Origin: an uncultured Eubacteriales bacterium
GTDB lineage: Bacteria > Bacillota > Clostridia > UBA1381 > UBA9506
Assembly (NCBI GenBank): GCA_949299615.1
Contig: CASGBM010000002.1
Span: forward strand, 1 to 45,724
Direction: 5' to 3'
Length of the DNA stretch: 45,724 bases
Shown: positions 1 to 8,250 of the stretch, in pieces
How positions within the stretch are numbered: position 1 is the first letter of the stretch
Layout of the letters: each line of letters opens with the position of its first letter
Notes under the pieces: model-generated
Told to the model about the DNA's origin: nothing
Database searches by the model: none
The model's input: only the letters and a program-made list of their open reading frames with translations
Made by a program: the position numbers and the translations under genes

Positions 1-50
1 TCTTTTGGATAGTTTGAGTGTAACATATTATTTTTCGCTTCGCCATAAAC

Positions 51-941
51 CTACATTTTTTCCTCGGCGTTTTCTTTCATTTTATCACTGGCGTTGACAG
101 CAAAATCAATAACAGCCTCCAGCTTGTCAAGTTCATTGTTTTTTTCTGCCCTTTCAACTGCGCACAGCACATTATTTGCCGCATACAGATTTTCGCTTGC
201 TGTAATATCCTGTATTCTTTCAAACCACAGATTATCCGTTTCTTTATCCTCTAACTTGATACTGCATTCATCAGTATTTGTTGCTCCGAGTCTTTTCAGC
301 GCTTTTTTTATCGTAAGTTCATGTGTCGGCAAATACAGATATTCTTTTCTGTCTTCCTTTTTCAGTTCAACAAATATCCTGCATTGGTCATAAAGGTATT
401 CCGGAAAATTATTCCCGTCATATTCATTTATGAACTTCGCTCCCTCGTGTTCAAACAGCATTCCTTTTTCAGTAATTTTACCTTTTCCTGAATTCATAAG
501 CTCTCTTCCTATTTTAGCGAGATTAACATTTTCCATCTCGCCGGGATTCCACCCGATATGTACTGCCTTAAAATGTGTCCTTCCGATGCATTCCATACTG
601 CTCATATCCTGCACAAGCGTGTAATTATGTATGTTATATGTAACATTGATTATCTCCGTAAGACTATGCGGCGCTCTTGCTTCGCACACGGCTTCAAAAA
701 TATTTAATTCGTTCTTATCAAAACTGTCAAGGCATTTCGCAAGAAAGTTCAGTTCATCGACATCGGCAAAATCAGTTACAAGCCATTTTAATGCGGCATA
801 GTTCGTTCCTATCACATACTGACTCGTTTTTAACTTATCCTTCACCCCCAACTCATCAAACTTTGACGACAAATATTCCTCATTGCAAGGGAACTCTATG
901 GTTGTTTGATTTTCCTCAAATCTAAAATCAACGGTAAACAT
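51..941 (-). CDS. ArdA-like antirestriction protein of a conjugative element
   Basis: A 296-residue acidic cytoplasmic protein with no signal peptide or membrane segment. The stretch around residues 60-115 (DELNFLAKCLDSFD, then a YNIHNYTLV segment) resembles the long ArdA-like proteins carried by integrative conjugative elements of Clostridia. Classical ArdA mimics DNA and blocks type I restriction enzymes during conjugative entry, and the acidic composition fits that role. ArdA proper is about 165 residues, so the C-terminal half is extra and I cannot assign it. The start has an AAGGGTGAG ribosome site. It begins 16 bases after the stop of the gene at 958-1617, so the two are probably co-transcribed. 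The function is inferred from remembered family resemblance, not from a search. Confidence 0.55.
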   Translation of the reverse strand: MFTVDFRFEENQTTIEFPCNEEYLSSKFDELGVKDKLKTSQYVIGTNYAALKWLVTDFADVDELNFLAKCLDSFDKNELNIFEAVCEARAPHSLTEIINVTYNIHNYTLVQDMSSMECIGRTHFKAVHIGWNPGEMENVNLAKIGRELMNSGKGKITEKGMLFEHEGAKFINEYDGNNFPEYLYDQCRIFVELKKEDRKEYLYLPTHELTIKKALKRLGATNTDECSIKLEDKETDNLWFERIQDITASENLYAANNVLCAVERAEKNNELDKLEAVIDFAVNASDKMKENAEEKM

Positions 942-957
942 TTAACTCACCCTTTCG

Positions 958-1617
958 CTACATTTTTTGTTCCTGCTGCTGATCCTGCTCATCAAGCGTT
1001 GTCAGCCGTTTATCAAAATCGGGAATACTTTCTTTTAGTTTTTCCTTCACATCGGCAAGTATATTTTCAACATCGCTGCTTAATTCAAATCCGGCAGACA
1101 ATGTATCTTCAACACATCTGTATAATTCAAACCGTTCATCAGCAGAGAATATTTGATTTTCAGGCAATAACTCTGATCGTTTTACAAAATCCTCTTTTGC
1201 TCTTTCGTAATCTTCATAATAGTGTCCGTGATCTAAACTGTTGTTTTTACAGTCCCAAGTCACAAATTCAAAGCTGCCGTCACTATGCTCCGTTCCGGCA
1301 AGAACAACATCGTTATACTCCAACAGCTTTTTATATGGTGCATTAAGGTCAACTGCCGTTAATTCCGGACTGTTATCCATCACTTTAAGAAACTCTTTTG
1401 TGTTGCGTACATCATTCTCTATTTTGCCATGAAGCTTGTTAACGATATTTAAGAATTGCTTGTCCGCCGAATAAAGCACATCGCCTTTACTGTCAATTTT
1501 GAAAATAGCTTTATCGCCCTCTGAAATTTCAATGCTGTCATCTGCAAGTTTCACCTCCTGTTCTAATTGATTTTCAAGTTTGCCGTACATCTGTTGTAAA
1601 AATTTTTTCTCATTCAT
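958..1617 (-). CDS. Conserved accessory protein of conjugative elements, function unknown
   Basis: 219 residues from the ATG at 1617, chosen because AAGG lies 8 bases before it; an in-frame ATG at 1626 is also possible. The protein is soluble and highly charged. Its C-terminal half carries the pattern F-x-x-W ... GHYYEDYERAKEDFVKRSELL ... YRC, which I recognise as recurrent in proteins from clostridial conjugative elements but cannot name. The C terminus is Gln-rich (DEQDQQQEQKM). It lies just upstream of the ArdA-like gene on the same strand, which supports an element origin. No catalytic motif is visible and no function is claimed. Confidence 0.5.
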   Translation of the reverse strand: MNEKKFLQQMYGKLENQLEQEVKLADDSIEISEGDKAIFKIDSKGDVLYSADKQFLNIVNKLHGKIENDVRNTKEFLKVMDNSPELTAVDLNAPYKKLLEYNDVVLAGTEHSDGSFEFVTWDCKNNSLDHGHYYEDYERAKEDFVKRSELLPENQIFSADERFELYRCVEDTLSAGFELSSDVENILADVKEKLKESIPDFDKRLTTLDEQDQQQEQKM

Positions 1618-1708
1618 TTTTTTCATCCTTTCCTTTTTTGAGTACAAAAAAAGACGCAACTTCCTGTGATAGAAATTACCTCTGATTATGCTATTTAGTT
1701 GTTAAGTA

Positions 1709-1787
1709 TGCAGGTTCAAATCCGTTAAGATGAACCTTATATTCTTTGCTGTTTTTGCCTCTGTCGCAGTTCAAATCCTACAAAACA
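1709..1787 (+). repeat. Two tRNA T-arm-like fragments near the tRNA-Arg
   Basis: GCAGGTTCAAATCC at about 1710-1723 and GTCGCAGTTCAAATCCT at about 1763-1779 both resemble the T-arm of the neighbouring tRNA-Arg (GTCGCAGGTTCAAATCCTG). They lie on the plus strand, opposite to the tRNA. Neither has a complete cloverleaf around it. They could be decayed attachment-site or tRNA fragments, or chance matches to the T-loop consensus. Confidence 0.35.
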
Positions 1788-1816
1788 GAAGCATATATCT
1801 CTGAGAATCGAGTACG

Positions 1817-1847
1817 AAAAAGGGTTTGCGGAAATCCCGCAAACCCT
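1817..1847 (-). terminator. Intrinsic terminator of tRNA-Arg
   Basis: On the minus strand AGGGTTTGCGG, a 5-base loop and CCGCAAACCCT form a perfect 11-bp stem, followed by TTTTCG. It lies 48 bases past the tRNA 3' end and separates the tRNA from the conjugative-element genes. Confidence 0.8.
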
Positions 1848-1895
1848 CGTCATTGCTGACCAAATCGACATTATATCTTTTTGGTTCGGCTTTCG

Positions 1896-1972
1896 TGGTA
1901 CGCCCGACAGGATTTGAACCTGCGACCTTGTGAGTCGGAGTCACACGCGCTATCCAGCTGCGCTACGGGCGC
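1896..1972 (-). tRNA. tRNA-Arg (anticodon CCG)
   Basis: A full cloverleaf reads on the minus strand. The acceptor arms are GCGCCCG and CGGGCGT. The anticodon stem TGTGA/TCACA encloses the loop CTCCGAC, giving anticodon CCG for codon CGG. The T-arm is GCAGG-TTCAAAT-CCTGT. The discriminator A and an encoded CCA end the gene at 1896-1899. It is followed by its own terminator and then by conjugative-element genes, a common arrangement because tRNA genes serve as integration sites. Confidence 0.95.
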
Positions 1973-2031
1973 TTATTATAAAAACCACTGCTGTGGATTT
2001 TGACACAAATAAAATTGTTATTCTTACCATC

Positions 2032-2064
2032 TCGGATTTGGACGCATTATGCGTCCAAATCCGA
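2032..2064 (-). terminator. 15-bp hairpin whose loop is the rex stop codon
   Basis: Bases 2032-2046 and 2050-2064 are perfect inverted repeats of 15 bp (TCGGATTTGGACGCA and its complement) separated only by 2047-2049, which is the TAA stop codon of rex on the minus strand. A second, shorter hairpin with a T-run (CCAC-AGCA-GTGG-TTTTT, about 1978-1993) lies between it and the tRNA. The first stem has no strong T-run directly after it, so it may act in mRNA 3'-end protection as well as in termination. Confidence 0.55.
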
Positions 2065-2706
2065 TGCTGTATTTCCCTCTGTTATTTTATAAGACAGCGT
2101 CATCAAGCTGTCGCTCAAATGCACGTTTTCTACTGCAACATCATCCGGCACATCAATATCTGTATACGAAAAATTCCAAAGACCCTTAATGCCAAGAGCA
2201 ACCAAGCGGTCAACCACTTCTTTTACGCTGTGTTTCGGCAGGGCCAAAATGGCGATATCCGCCCCTTTTTCACGGAAAAAATCCTCAATGGTATCAATGT
2301 GCGATACTGGGATTTGATTAATCCTGCTCCCGACCAGCTCCGAATTATTGTCGAAAATACCAACCAAATGAAAACCGCGTTTTTCAAAATTAGAGTGATT
2401 TGCCAAAGCATGACCCAAATTTCCCGCACCGATAATAATTGTCCGGTAGCCGCGGGAAAGGCCCAAAATTTCCCCGATCTCATGATACAGGTTCTCGATT
2501 TTATAGCCATATCCCTGCTGGCCAAATCCGCCGAAACAGTTTAAATCCTGGCGAATCTGCGACGCTGTAACGCCCATTTTTTCGCTCAAATGCTTTGACG
2601 AAATCCGCGTCACTCCTTGTTTGAGCAATTCTCCCAGATAACGATAGTATCGGGGAAGACGTTTAATCACAACCAAAGGCACGCTTTTATTATTTTCGCT
2701 CTTCAT
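2047..2706 (-). CDS. rex: Redox-sensing transcriptional repressor Rex
   Basis: 219 residues, the usual Rex length. Residues 1-80 form the winged-helix DNA-binding domain (KRLPRYYRYL; ISSKHLSEKMGVTASQIRQDL; CFGGFGQQGYGY). Residues 87-200 form a Rossmann NAD(H)-binding domain with GAGNLG at 93-98 and a domain-swapping C-terminal helix. Rex binds its operators when NAD+ is high and releases them when NADH accumulates, inducing fermentation and hydrogenase genes. The ATG has an AGAGGA site upstream. It lies 92 bases after the isocitrate dehydrogenase gene and is probably in the same operon. Matching Rex operators are present elsewhere in this window, at 26818-26835 and 18797-18814. Confidence 0.95.
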   Translation of the reverse strand: MKSENNKSVPLVVIKRLPRYYRYLGELLKQGVTRISSKHLSEKMGVTASQIRQDLNCFGGFGQQGYGYKIENLYHEIGEILGLSRGYRTIIIGAGNLGHALANHSNFEKRGFHLVGIFDNNSELVGSRINQIPVSHIDTIEDFFREKGADIAILALPKHSVKEVVDRLVALGIKGLWNFSYTDIDVPDDVAVENVHLSDSLMTLSYKITEGNTASDLDA

Positions 2707-2798
2707 CGGTAAATTCCTCTTTTTATTGCTAAATTTTTTTCAAAATTTTTTGAACTATCCGTGCAAATACAATTTTGATTTCTTCTCGTTTCCCAAAA

Positions 2799-3959
2799 TT
2801 ACAGTTTTTGAATGGTTTCCATGACATAATCTGCAAATTCTTCGCCCGTTGCGCCTGTATCCCGTCCGGTAATGACCAATTTCTTCTCTTCATACATACA
2901 AATATCCAGCGCACGCTCCAGTTTTTTCGCTTCCTGCGCATAACCAATATGGGACAGGAGCATGACTGCCGCACGGATAATACTGCAAGGATCCGCATAT
3001 TTGTCGCGGCCCTCCTGCACCATGCGCGGCGCACTGCCGTGAATCGCTTCAAACATCGCATAGCGCTTGCCCAGGTTAGAGCTGCCGGCTGTGCCGACGC
3101 CGCCCTGGAATTCTGCCGCCTCATCCGTAATGATGTCTCCGTACAAATTCGGCAGGACAACGACCTGGAAACCGGTGCGGCGTTTTTCATCTACCAGTTT
3201 TGCGGTCATAATATCAATATACCAGTCATCAAATTCAATGCCCGGATATTCTTTCGCTACTTCTTTGCAAATATTTAAAAACTTCCCGTCTGTCGTTTTA
3301 ATGACATTGGCTTTTGTTACGGCAGTCACACGGGTTTTCCCATTTTTCTTCGCATAGTCAAACGCCGCGCGCGCAATGCGCTCAGAACCTTCCTGCGTGG
3401 TAACGGTAAAGTCAACCGCCAGATCGTCATTGACATGCACGCCTTCGCTTCCCACCGCGTAGGCGCCTTCTGTATTTTCACGGAAAAATGTCCAGTCAAT
3501 CCCTTTTTCCGGGACTTTCACCGGGCGGACATTTGCAAACAGGTCAAGCTCCTTTCTCATTGCCACATTGGCGCTTTCGATATTCGGCCACGGGTCTCCT
3601 GCACGGGGGGTGGTAGTAGGTCCTTTTAAAATTACATGGCAAGCTTTAATTTCCTCTAAAACGTCATCCGGGATCGCTTTGTTGGCTTTCACCCGGTTTT
3701 CAATCGTCAAGCCGTCAATCACACGAAATTCTACCTTGCCTTTTTTCACTTCGCCTTCCAGCAAAAACTCCAAAATTTTGTGGGCAGCCCGCGTAATGGC
3801 AGGACCAATCCCATCGCCGCCGCATACGCCGATAATAATGGTATCCAGCTTGCTGTAATCAATAAAATCCTTCTGCGCTTTCATCCTGTCAACCCGCGCC
3901 AGCTGTTTTTCCAAAAGCTGCGCAAACTGTTCGGTTGCTTTTTGTATGGTTTCGTTCAT
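2799..3959 (-). CDS. icd: NAD-type isocitrate dehydrogenase (isocitrate/isopropylmalate dehydrogenase family)
   Basis: 386 residues from the ATG at 3959, which has AAAGGAAA upstream. The family signature is clear: GGDGIGP near residue 48, the substrate loop ANVAMRKELDLFANVRP, the metal and substrate segment NLYGDIITDEAA, and GSAPR. These enzymes decarboxylate isocitrate, isopropylmalate or homoisocitrate. The position directly behind aconitase, 61 bases away, makes isocitrate the likely substrate, giving 2-oxoglutarate for glutamate synthesis. The first 35 residues are a helical extension ahead of the core. NAD rather than NADP use is inferred from the overall family type and not shown by a decisive residue. 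Confidence 0.85.
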   Translation of the reverse strand: MNETIQKATEQFAQLLEKQLARVDRMKAQKDFIDYSKLDTIIIGVCGGDGIGPAITRAAHKILEFLLEGEVKKGKVEFRVIDGLTIENRVKANKAIPDDVLEEIKACHVILKGPTTTPRAGDPWPNIESANVAMRKELDLFANVRPVKVPEKGIDWTFFRENTEGAYAVGSEGVHVNDDLAVDFTVTTQEGSERIARAAFDYAKKNGKTRVTAVTKANVIKTTDGKFLNICKEVAKEYPGIEFDDWYIDIMTAKLVDEKRRTGFQVVVLPNLYGDIITDEAAEFQGGVGTAGSSNLGKRYAMFEAIHGSAPRMVQEGRDKYADPCSIIRAAVMLLSHIGYAQEAKKLERALDICMYEEKKLVITGRDTGATGEEFADYVMETIQKL

Positions 3960-4020
3960 GTTGTTTTTCCTTTCCGTGCCGGGGCACAAAATAATGTCTT
4001 TTCCAAATCAAACCGGGCAA

Positions 4021-5949
4021 TCAGGCATTTGCCTTTTTGATAAAATTAATGAGTCCGCCGGCATAGAGCATTTCTTTCTGTCTGTCAGAAACGGTCAGAA
4101 TCGTAACGTATTCCCGATTTTTCGTCAGGTTCTTCACCACAATTTTATCTCCGGCTTTGATCTGCTCTTGCGCATGCGCAATCGTCAGTTCATCCATCAT
4201 ATCAATGGTATCATAATCCGCTTCGTTTTCAAACACCAGCGGTAAAATTCCGGAATTAATCAGGTTTGCCATATGAATCCGGGCAAACGACTTTGCCAAA
4301 ACTGCTTTAATCCCAAGGTAGAGCGGAGCGAGCGCCGCATGTTCCCGGCTGGAACCCTGCCCGTAGTTGGAACCGCCCACGATAAATCCGCCTTTGTTTT
4401 CCTGCGCCCGTTTTGGAAATTCCGGATCGCAGGGAGTCAGGCAAAATTCCGAAAGATACGGCACGTTGGAACGGAAAGGCAGCAGCTTGGCATTCGACGG
4501 CATAATATGGTCTGTCGTAATATTGTCGCCCACCTTGATCAGCGCCTTGCCGATTACATTTTCCGGCAATTCTGTATTAAGCGGGAACGGCTTGATATTC
4601 GGGCCGCGAACCACTTCTACATCATTTCCTTCCGGAGCCGGAGGAGTCACCATATTATCATTGGCTAAAAATTCACTCGGCATGCTAACAGAAGGCGCCT
4701 CGCCCAATTCTCTCGGATCGGTCAAAACACCGGTAATTGCGCTGACTGCCGCCGTTTCTGGGCTGACGAGATACACCTGTGCAGAAACTGTTCCGCTTCT
4801 GCCTTCAAAGTTACGGTTAAACGTACGCAAAGAAACCGCATCCGTCTTCGGAGACTGGCCCATTCCGATACACGGACCGCAGGAAGATTCCAAAATTCTT
4901 GCGCCTGCCGCAACCATGTCCGCAAGAGCACCGTTTTCCGCCAGCATGGTAAGAACCTGTTTCGAGCCCGGGGAAATAACAAGGCTTACATCCGGGTGAA
5001 CGGTTTTCCCTTTTAAAATTTTTGCCACTTTCATCATATCAACAAAAGAGGAGTTTGTGCAGCTTCCGATCGCCACCTGATCCACTTTGATTTTTCCGAT
5101 ATTATTCACTTCTTCCACGTTGTCCGGGCTGTGCGGTTTTGCCGCCAGCGGCTCAAGCGCAGATAAATCAATCGTGATTTCTTCGTCATACGTACAATCT
5201 GCATCCGGCTTAAGCTCTACAAAATCCTGCTCTCTGCCCTGCGCTTTTAAAAATGCGCGGGTTGTTTCATCACTCGGGAAGATCGAGGTGGTAGCGCCCA
5301 GTTCTGCGCCCATATTCGTAATCGTAGCGCGCTCCGGAACCGTAAGGCTTGCCACGCCTTCGCCGGCATATTCCACCACTTTGCCCACGCCGCCTTTTAC
5401 GGACAGCTTGCGGAGTACTTCTAAAATTACGTCTTTTGCAGTCACCCACGGGCGAAGCTTACCCACAAGATTGACTTTTAAAACTTTCGGCATCATGAGA
5501 TAATACGCGCCGCCGCCCATGGCAACCGCAACGTCCAAACCGCCTGCGCCGATTGCGAGCATCCCCAGGCCGCCGCCCGTCGGCGTGTGGCTGTCAGAGC
5601 CCAAAAGTGTCATGCCCGGAACGCCGAACCGCTCCAGCTGAACCTGGTGACAAATTCCGTTCCCGGGGCGGGAGAAATAAATCCCGTGTTTATTCGTAAC
5701 TGTCTGGATATATTTATGATCGTCCGCATTTTCAAAACCGGATTGCAGCATATTATGGTCTATGTAGGCCACCGATTTTTTCGTTTTGACCCGGTCAATT
5801 CCCATTGCTTCAAACTGAAGGTACGCCATCGTACCCGTAGAATCCTGTGTCAGCGTCTGGTCAATCCGAATGGAAATTTCCGTTCCGGGCACCATTTCGC
5901 CGCTCACCAGATGCTCTTTAATGATTTTCTGCGCTAAATTCAAACCCAT
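4021..5949 (-). CDS. acn: Aconitate hydratase
   Basis: 642 residues from the ATG at 5949, preceded by AAAGGA at good spacing; an ATG two codons earlier is possible. It interconverts citrate and isocitrate. The [4Fe-4S] ligands are Cys297 (GSCTNSS), Cys357 and Cys360 (SSCGPCIG). The active-site segments LLGSDSHTPTGGG, SNYGQGSSREHAAL and ANLINSGILPL are present. It is first in a likely operon with isocitrate dehydrogenase and rex, driven by the promoter at 6011-6038. This is the partial TCA branch that strict anaerobes use to make 2-oxoglutarate. Confidence 0.95.
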   Translation of the reverse strand: MGLNLAQKIIKEHLVSGEMVPGTEISIRIDQTLTQDSTGTMAYLQFEAMGIDRVKTKKSVAYIDHNMLQSGFENADDHKYIQTVTNKHGIYFSRPGNGICHQVQLERFGVPGMTLLGSDSHTPTGGGLGMLAIGAGGLDVAVAMGGGAYYLMMPKVLKVNLVGKLRPWVTAKDVILEVLRKLSVKGGVGKVVEYAGEGVASLTVPERATITNMGAELGATTSIFPSDETTRAFLKAQGREQDFVELKPDADCTYDEEITIDLSALEPLAAKPHSPDNVEEVNNIGKIKVDQVAIGSCTNSSFVDMMKVAKILKGKTVHPDVSLVISPGSKQVLTMLAENGALADMVAAGARILESSCGPCIGMGQSPKTDAVSLRTFNRNFEGRSGTVSAQVYLVSPETAAVSAITGVLTDPRELGEAPSVSMPSEFLANDNMVTPPAPEGNDVEVVRGPNIKPFPLNTELPENVIGKALIKVGDNITTDHIMPSNAKLLPFRSNVPYLSEFCLTPCDPEFPKRAQENKGGFIVGGSNYGQGSSREHAALAPLYLGIKAVLAKSFARIHMANLINSGILPLVFENEADYDTIDMMDELTIAHAQEQIKAGDKIVVKNLTKNREYVTILTVSDRQKEMLYAGGLINFIKKANA

Positions 5950-6010
5950 TTGCATTATTCCTTTCCGGAGGCTTGTCCCCTCTTTGCCCCCTAAAACTAT
6001 CATAAATAAT

Positions 6011-6038
6011 ATTATATCAATTTTTAAAAATTTGTCAA
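6011..6038 (-). promoter_or_regulatory. Sigma-A-type promoter of acn-icd-rex
   Basis: On the minus strand TTGACA (6033-6038), a 16-base spacer and TATAAT (6011-6016). This would start transcription about 55 bases ahead of acn. No Rex operator is visible in it. Confidence 0.8.
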
Positions 6039-6122
6039 GAAATTATCAACGCATTTCCCGTGCGGAAAACAGAATCAAGCGCCCGTTTTCCTCCGCGGTA
6101 TCCGGCAGAAAAGCAGGCGCGT

Positions 6123-6146
6123 AAAAAGCGGTCTGCAAAGACCGCT
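6123..6146 (-). terminator. Hairpin with T-run after the zinc-ribbon gene
   Basis: On the minus strand AGCGGTC, a 6-base loop and GACCGCT, then TTTTTAC. It lies about 90 bases past the zinc-ribbon gene and upstream of the acn promoter. Confidence 0.55.
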
Positions 6147-6183
6147 GCCGCGCTTGCAAACCGCCTCTTATTTCCATATTTTC

Positions 6184-6210
6184 GTTTTGATTCCAGCTCG
6201 GAATCAAAAC
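6184..6210. repeat. Perfect 11-bp inverted repeat
   Basis: GTTTTGATTCC and GGAATCAAAAC are separated by 5 bases, 24 bases past the zinc-ribbon stop codon. Neither strand has a T-run after the stem, so it may be an mRNA-stabilising hairpin or an operator. Confidence 0.5.
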
Positions 6211-6234
6211 ACGGCAAGCGGCGCGCCTGTCCGT

Positions 6235-6639
6235 CTATCTTTCGCCGCCCTCGTCATCGTCGTCTTCTGTTTCCGCCTCTACCGAATCTTCCGGAAATTT
6301 TGTTCCGCACTTGCTGCAAAACGCCGCATCTGCCTCACACGCATATCCGCAAGCATCACACATTTTCTGTTTTTTCAGCGCTGCCAGCTTCAGCTCCTGA
6401 TTTTTCAAAATTTCAAACAGCTCATCAATTTCCAAAATAATTTCCTGCGTCTGGGAAAAATCCCCTTCCTGATCCCTTTGTGCCAGATACGTTTTTTCTC
6501 CCAGCACGGCATATTTGGCGCGGATTTCTCCTTTGGTATCACTGATTGCCATTTTCACTTTTGTAATTTCCAAAATTTCTCCTGATTTTTTTACCGCACT
6601 TCCAACGGAACTCTTAATGTCGGAAAAAATTTTATCCAT
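6235..6639 (-). CDS. Zinc-ribbon domain protein, function unknown
   Basis: 134 residues. Residues 1-90 are predicted helical and probably coiled-coil. A C-terminal zinc ribbon is formed by CDAC, a further Cys in the next turn and CSKC (residues about 93-112), followed by a strongly acidic tail rich in Glu and Asp. No membrane segment is seen. The ATG has AGGAGAG upstream. A promoter at 6727-6756 makes it monocistronic and divergent from murA. Proteins of this layout are common in Clostridia and are usually uncharacterised. Confidence 0.7.
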   Translation of the reverse strand: MDKIFSDIKSSVGSAVKKSGEILEITKVKMAISDTKGEIRAKYAVLGEKTYLAQRDQEGDFSQTQEIILEIDELFEILKNQELKLAALKKQKMCDACGYACEADAAFCSKCGTKFPEDSVEAETEDDDDEGGER

Positions 6640-6726
6640 TTGACTCTCCTCCTTTTATATTACCGTTTGCTAAAATGTCCGGTTTGGTTTTCTTAAAATT
6701 TACAAACGTAAAACTTTTCTTTTTAT

Positions 6727-6756
6727 ATTATATCACATTCTTCTATCATTGAACAA
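6727..6756 (-). promoter_or_regulatory. Promoter of the zinc-ribbon gene
   Basis: On the minus strand TTGTTC (6751-6756), an 18-base spacer and TATAAT (6727-6732). The rest of the divergent 6640-6860 region is AT-rich. I see no confident plus-strand promoter for murA, only ambiguous hexamers near 6749-6775. Confidence 0.6.
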
Positions 6757-6860
6757 TTATTTTGCATAAAATTATAAATTTATTAAAAAATTGCATGGTA
6801 TTGATCCCAGCGAATCGCAAATAATTTTAATAAAGAAATTTTTAAAATCAGGAGGCCGCT

Positions 6861-8120
6861 ATGAAACAATTACTGATCCGCCATTCTTCCCCGCTTTGCG
6901 GCGAAATTTGCATTTCTGGCTCCAAAAATGCCGCGCTTCCGATTTTAGCTGCCTCTTTGCTCAGCACAGAACCCGTCCGAATTGCCAACATTCCCAACCT
7001 GAGCGATATTAAAATTCTCTGCGAAATTTTGACCTGCCTCGGCTGCACTGTTAACACCAAAGGAGGCCATGTTTTGTCCGTTGATGCTTCCCAGGTAAAA
7101 AACCTCATCGCTCCTTATGATCTTGCGGGAAAAATCCGCGCCTCTTTTCTCATTATGGGGCCTTTGCTGGCCCGCTTTGGAAAAGTAAGGATGGCGCTGC
7201 CGGGCGGCTGCCCGATCGGTTCCCGCCCGGTAAACCTTCACCTGAAAGGATTTGCCGCGCTTGGCGCGGAAATTTCCCAAGGGTATGGCTATATCGAACT
7301 GCGCGCGCCCCGGTTAACCGGCGCGCGGCTGTATTTTGATTTTCCCAGCGTAGGGGCAACAGAAAATATTTTAATGGCGGCTACGCTCGCCGATGGCGTT
7401 TCCATATTGGAAAATGCGGCCGCCGAACCGGAAATTGTTGACCTTGCCAATTTCCTTTGTTCTATGGGGGCGTCTATTTCCGGCGCCGGAACGGATACGA
7501 TCCGGGTGCAGGGCGTCCCATATCTTTGCGGAACAGACTATACCATTATTCCGGACCGGATAGAAGCCGGCAGTTTTATGATTGCCACGGCGATTACGCG
7601 AGGGGACGTCACGCTGCGCGGCGTAATTTGCGACCATTTAAAACCCGTTACTGCCAAAATTCAGGAAGCAGGCGCTAAGGTTTTTACAAACGACGAGTCG
7701 ATACGGGTGTGCGCCGATTCCCCGTTTCATTCCCTGGATATTAAAACATTGCCCTTTCCCGGCTTTCCGACCGATATGCAGGCACAGATGATGGCTCTGC
7801 TCTCCACGGCAAACGGCACCAGCATCATTACAGAAACCATATTTGAAAACCGCTTTATGCACGCCGCAGAATTGACGCGTATGGGGGCGGACATTCAAAT
7901 CGAAGGACGGACCGCTGTCATAAAAGGCACCAAGCGCCTGACCGGCTCCCGCGTCTGCGCAACAGATCTTCGCGCCGGGGCATCTCTTGCCCTCGCCGGT
8001 CTCGCCGCCGACGGCTATACCACCATAAGCGGAATTCATCACCTTGTGCGCGGGTATGAAAATTTTGATCAAAAACTGCGCACTTTAGGCGCGGACGCCG
8101 AATTTATTACTCTGTCTTAA
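6861..8120 (+). CDS. murA: UDP-N-acetylglucosamine 1-carboxyvinyltransferase
   Basis: 419 residues, normal length. It transfers enolpyruvate from PEP to UDP-GlcNAc, the first committed step of peptidoglycan synthesis, in the cytoplasm. Visible active-site residues are Lys22-Asn23 (GSKNAALP), Arg93 (KIRAS) and the catalytic Cys117 in LPGGCPIG, which is the residue attacked by fosfomycin. The two inverse-barrel domains repeat as expected. The start follows AGGAGG. It stands alone, divergent from the zinc-ribbon gene. Bacillota often carry two copies (murA and murZ); which one this is cannot be told here. Confidence 0.95.
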   Translation: MKQLLIRHSSPLCGEICISGSKNAALPILAASLLSTEPVRIANIPNLSDIKILCEILTCLGCTVNTKGGHVLSVDASQVKNLIAPYDLAGKIRASFLIMGPLLARFGKVRMALPGGCPIGSRPVNLHLKGFAALGAEISQGYGYIELRAPRLTGARLYFDFPSVGATENILMAATLADGVSILENAAAEPEIVDLANFLCSMGASISGAGTDTIRVQGVPYLCGTDYTIIPDRIEAGSFMIATAITRGDVTLRGVICDHLKPVTAKIQEAGAKVFTNDESIRVCADSPFHSLDIKTLPFPGFPTDMQAQMMALLSTANGTSIITETIFENRFMHAAELTRMGADIQIEGRTAVIKGTKRLTGSRVCATDLRAGASLALAGLAADGYTTISGIHHLVRGYENFDQKLRTLGADAEFITLS

Positions 8121-8185
8121 TTTGACCTTGCGCCATCCAAACGCATCGGTTTATAAAAACTTTAGAAAAACCGCGGCGGTGTGTC

Positions 8186-8211
8186 ACAAGCGACAACCTT
8201 CGACATATACT
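8186..8211 (+). promoter_or_regulatory. Possible sporulation (sigma-K/E-like) promoter
   Basis: AC at 8186-8187, 16 bases, then CATATACT at 8204-8211 match the sigma-K pattern AC-N16-CATANNNT, and CATATACT also fits a sigma-E -10. It would start transcription about 35 bases before the Ala/Cys-rich gene. Short degenerate motifs occur by chance, so this is tentative. Confidence 0.35.
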
Positions 8212-8250
8212 GTTATTGTAACAAACATCAAAATGTTGGAGGTAATTCCT

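Noticed and set aside
1709-1787. A second tRNA gene suggested by T-arm-like sequences
   Set aside because: No acceptor stem or anticodon arm can be paired around either copy.
4367-4999. A 210-codon open frame on the plus strand inside aconitase
   Set aside because: It lies fully antisense to a well-conserved enzyme, has no ribosome site or promoter, and its composition mirrors the sense codons.
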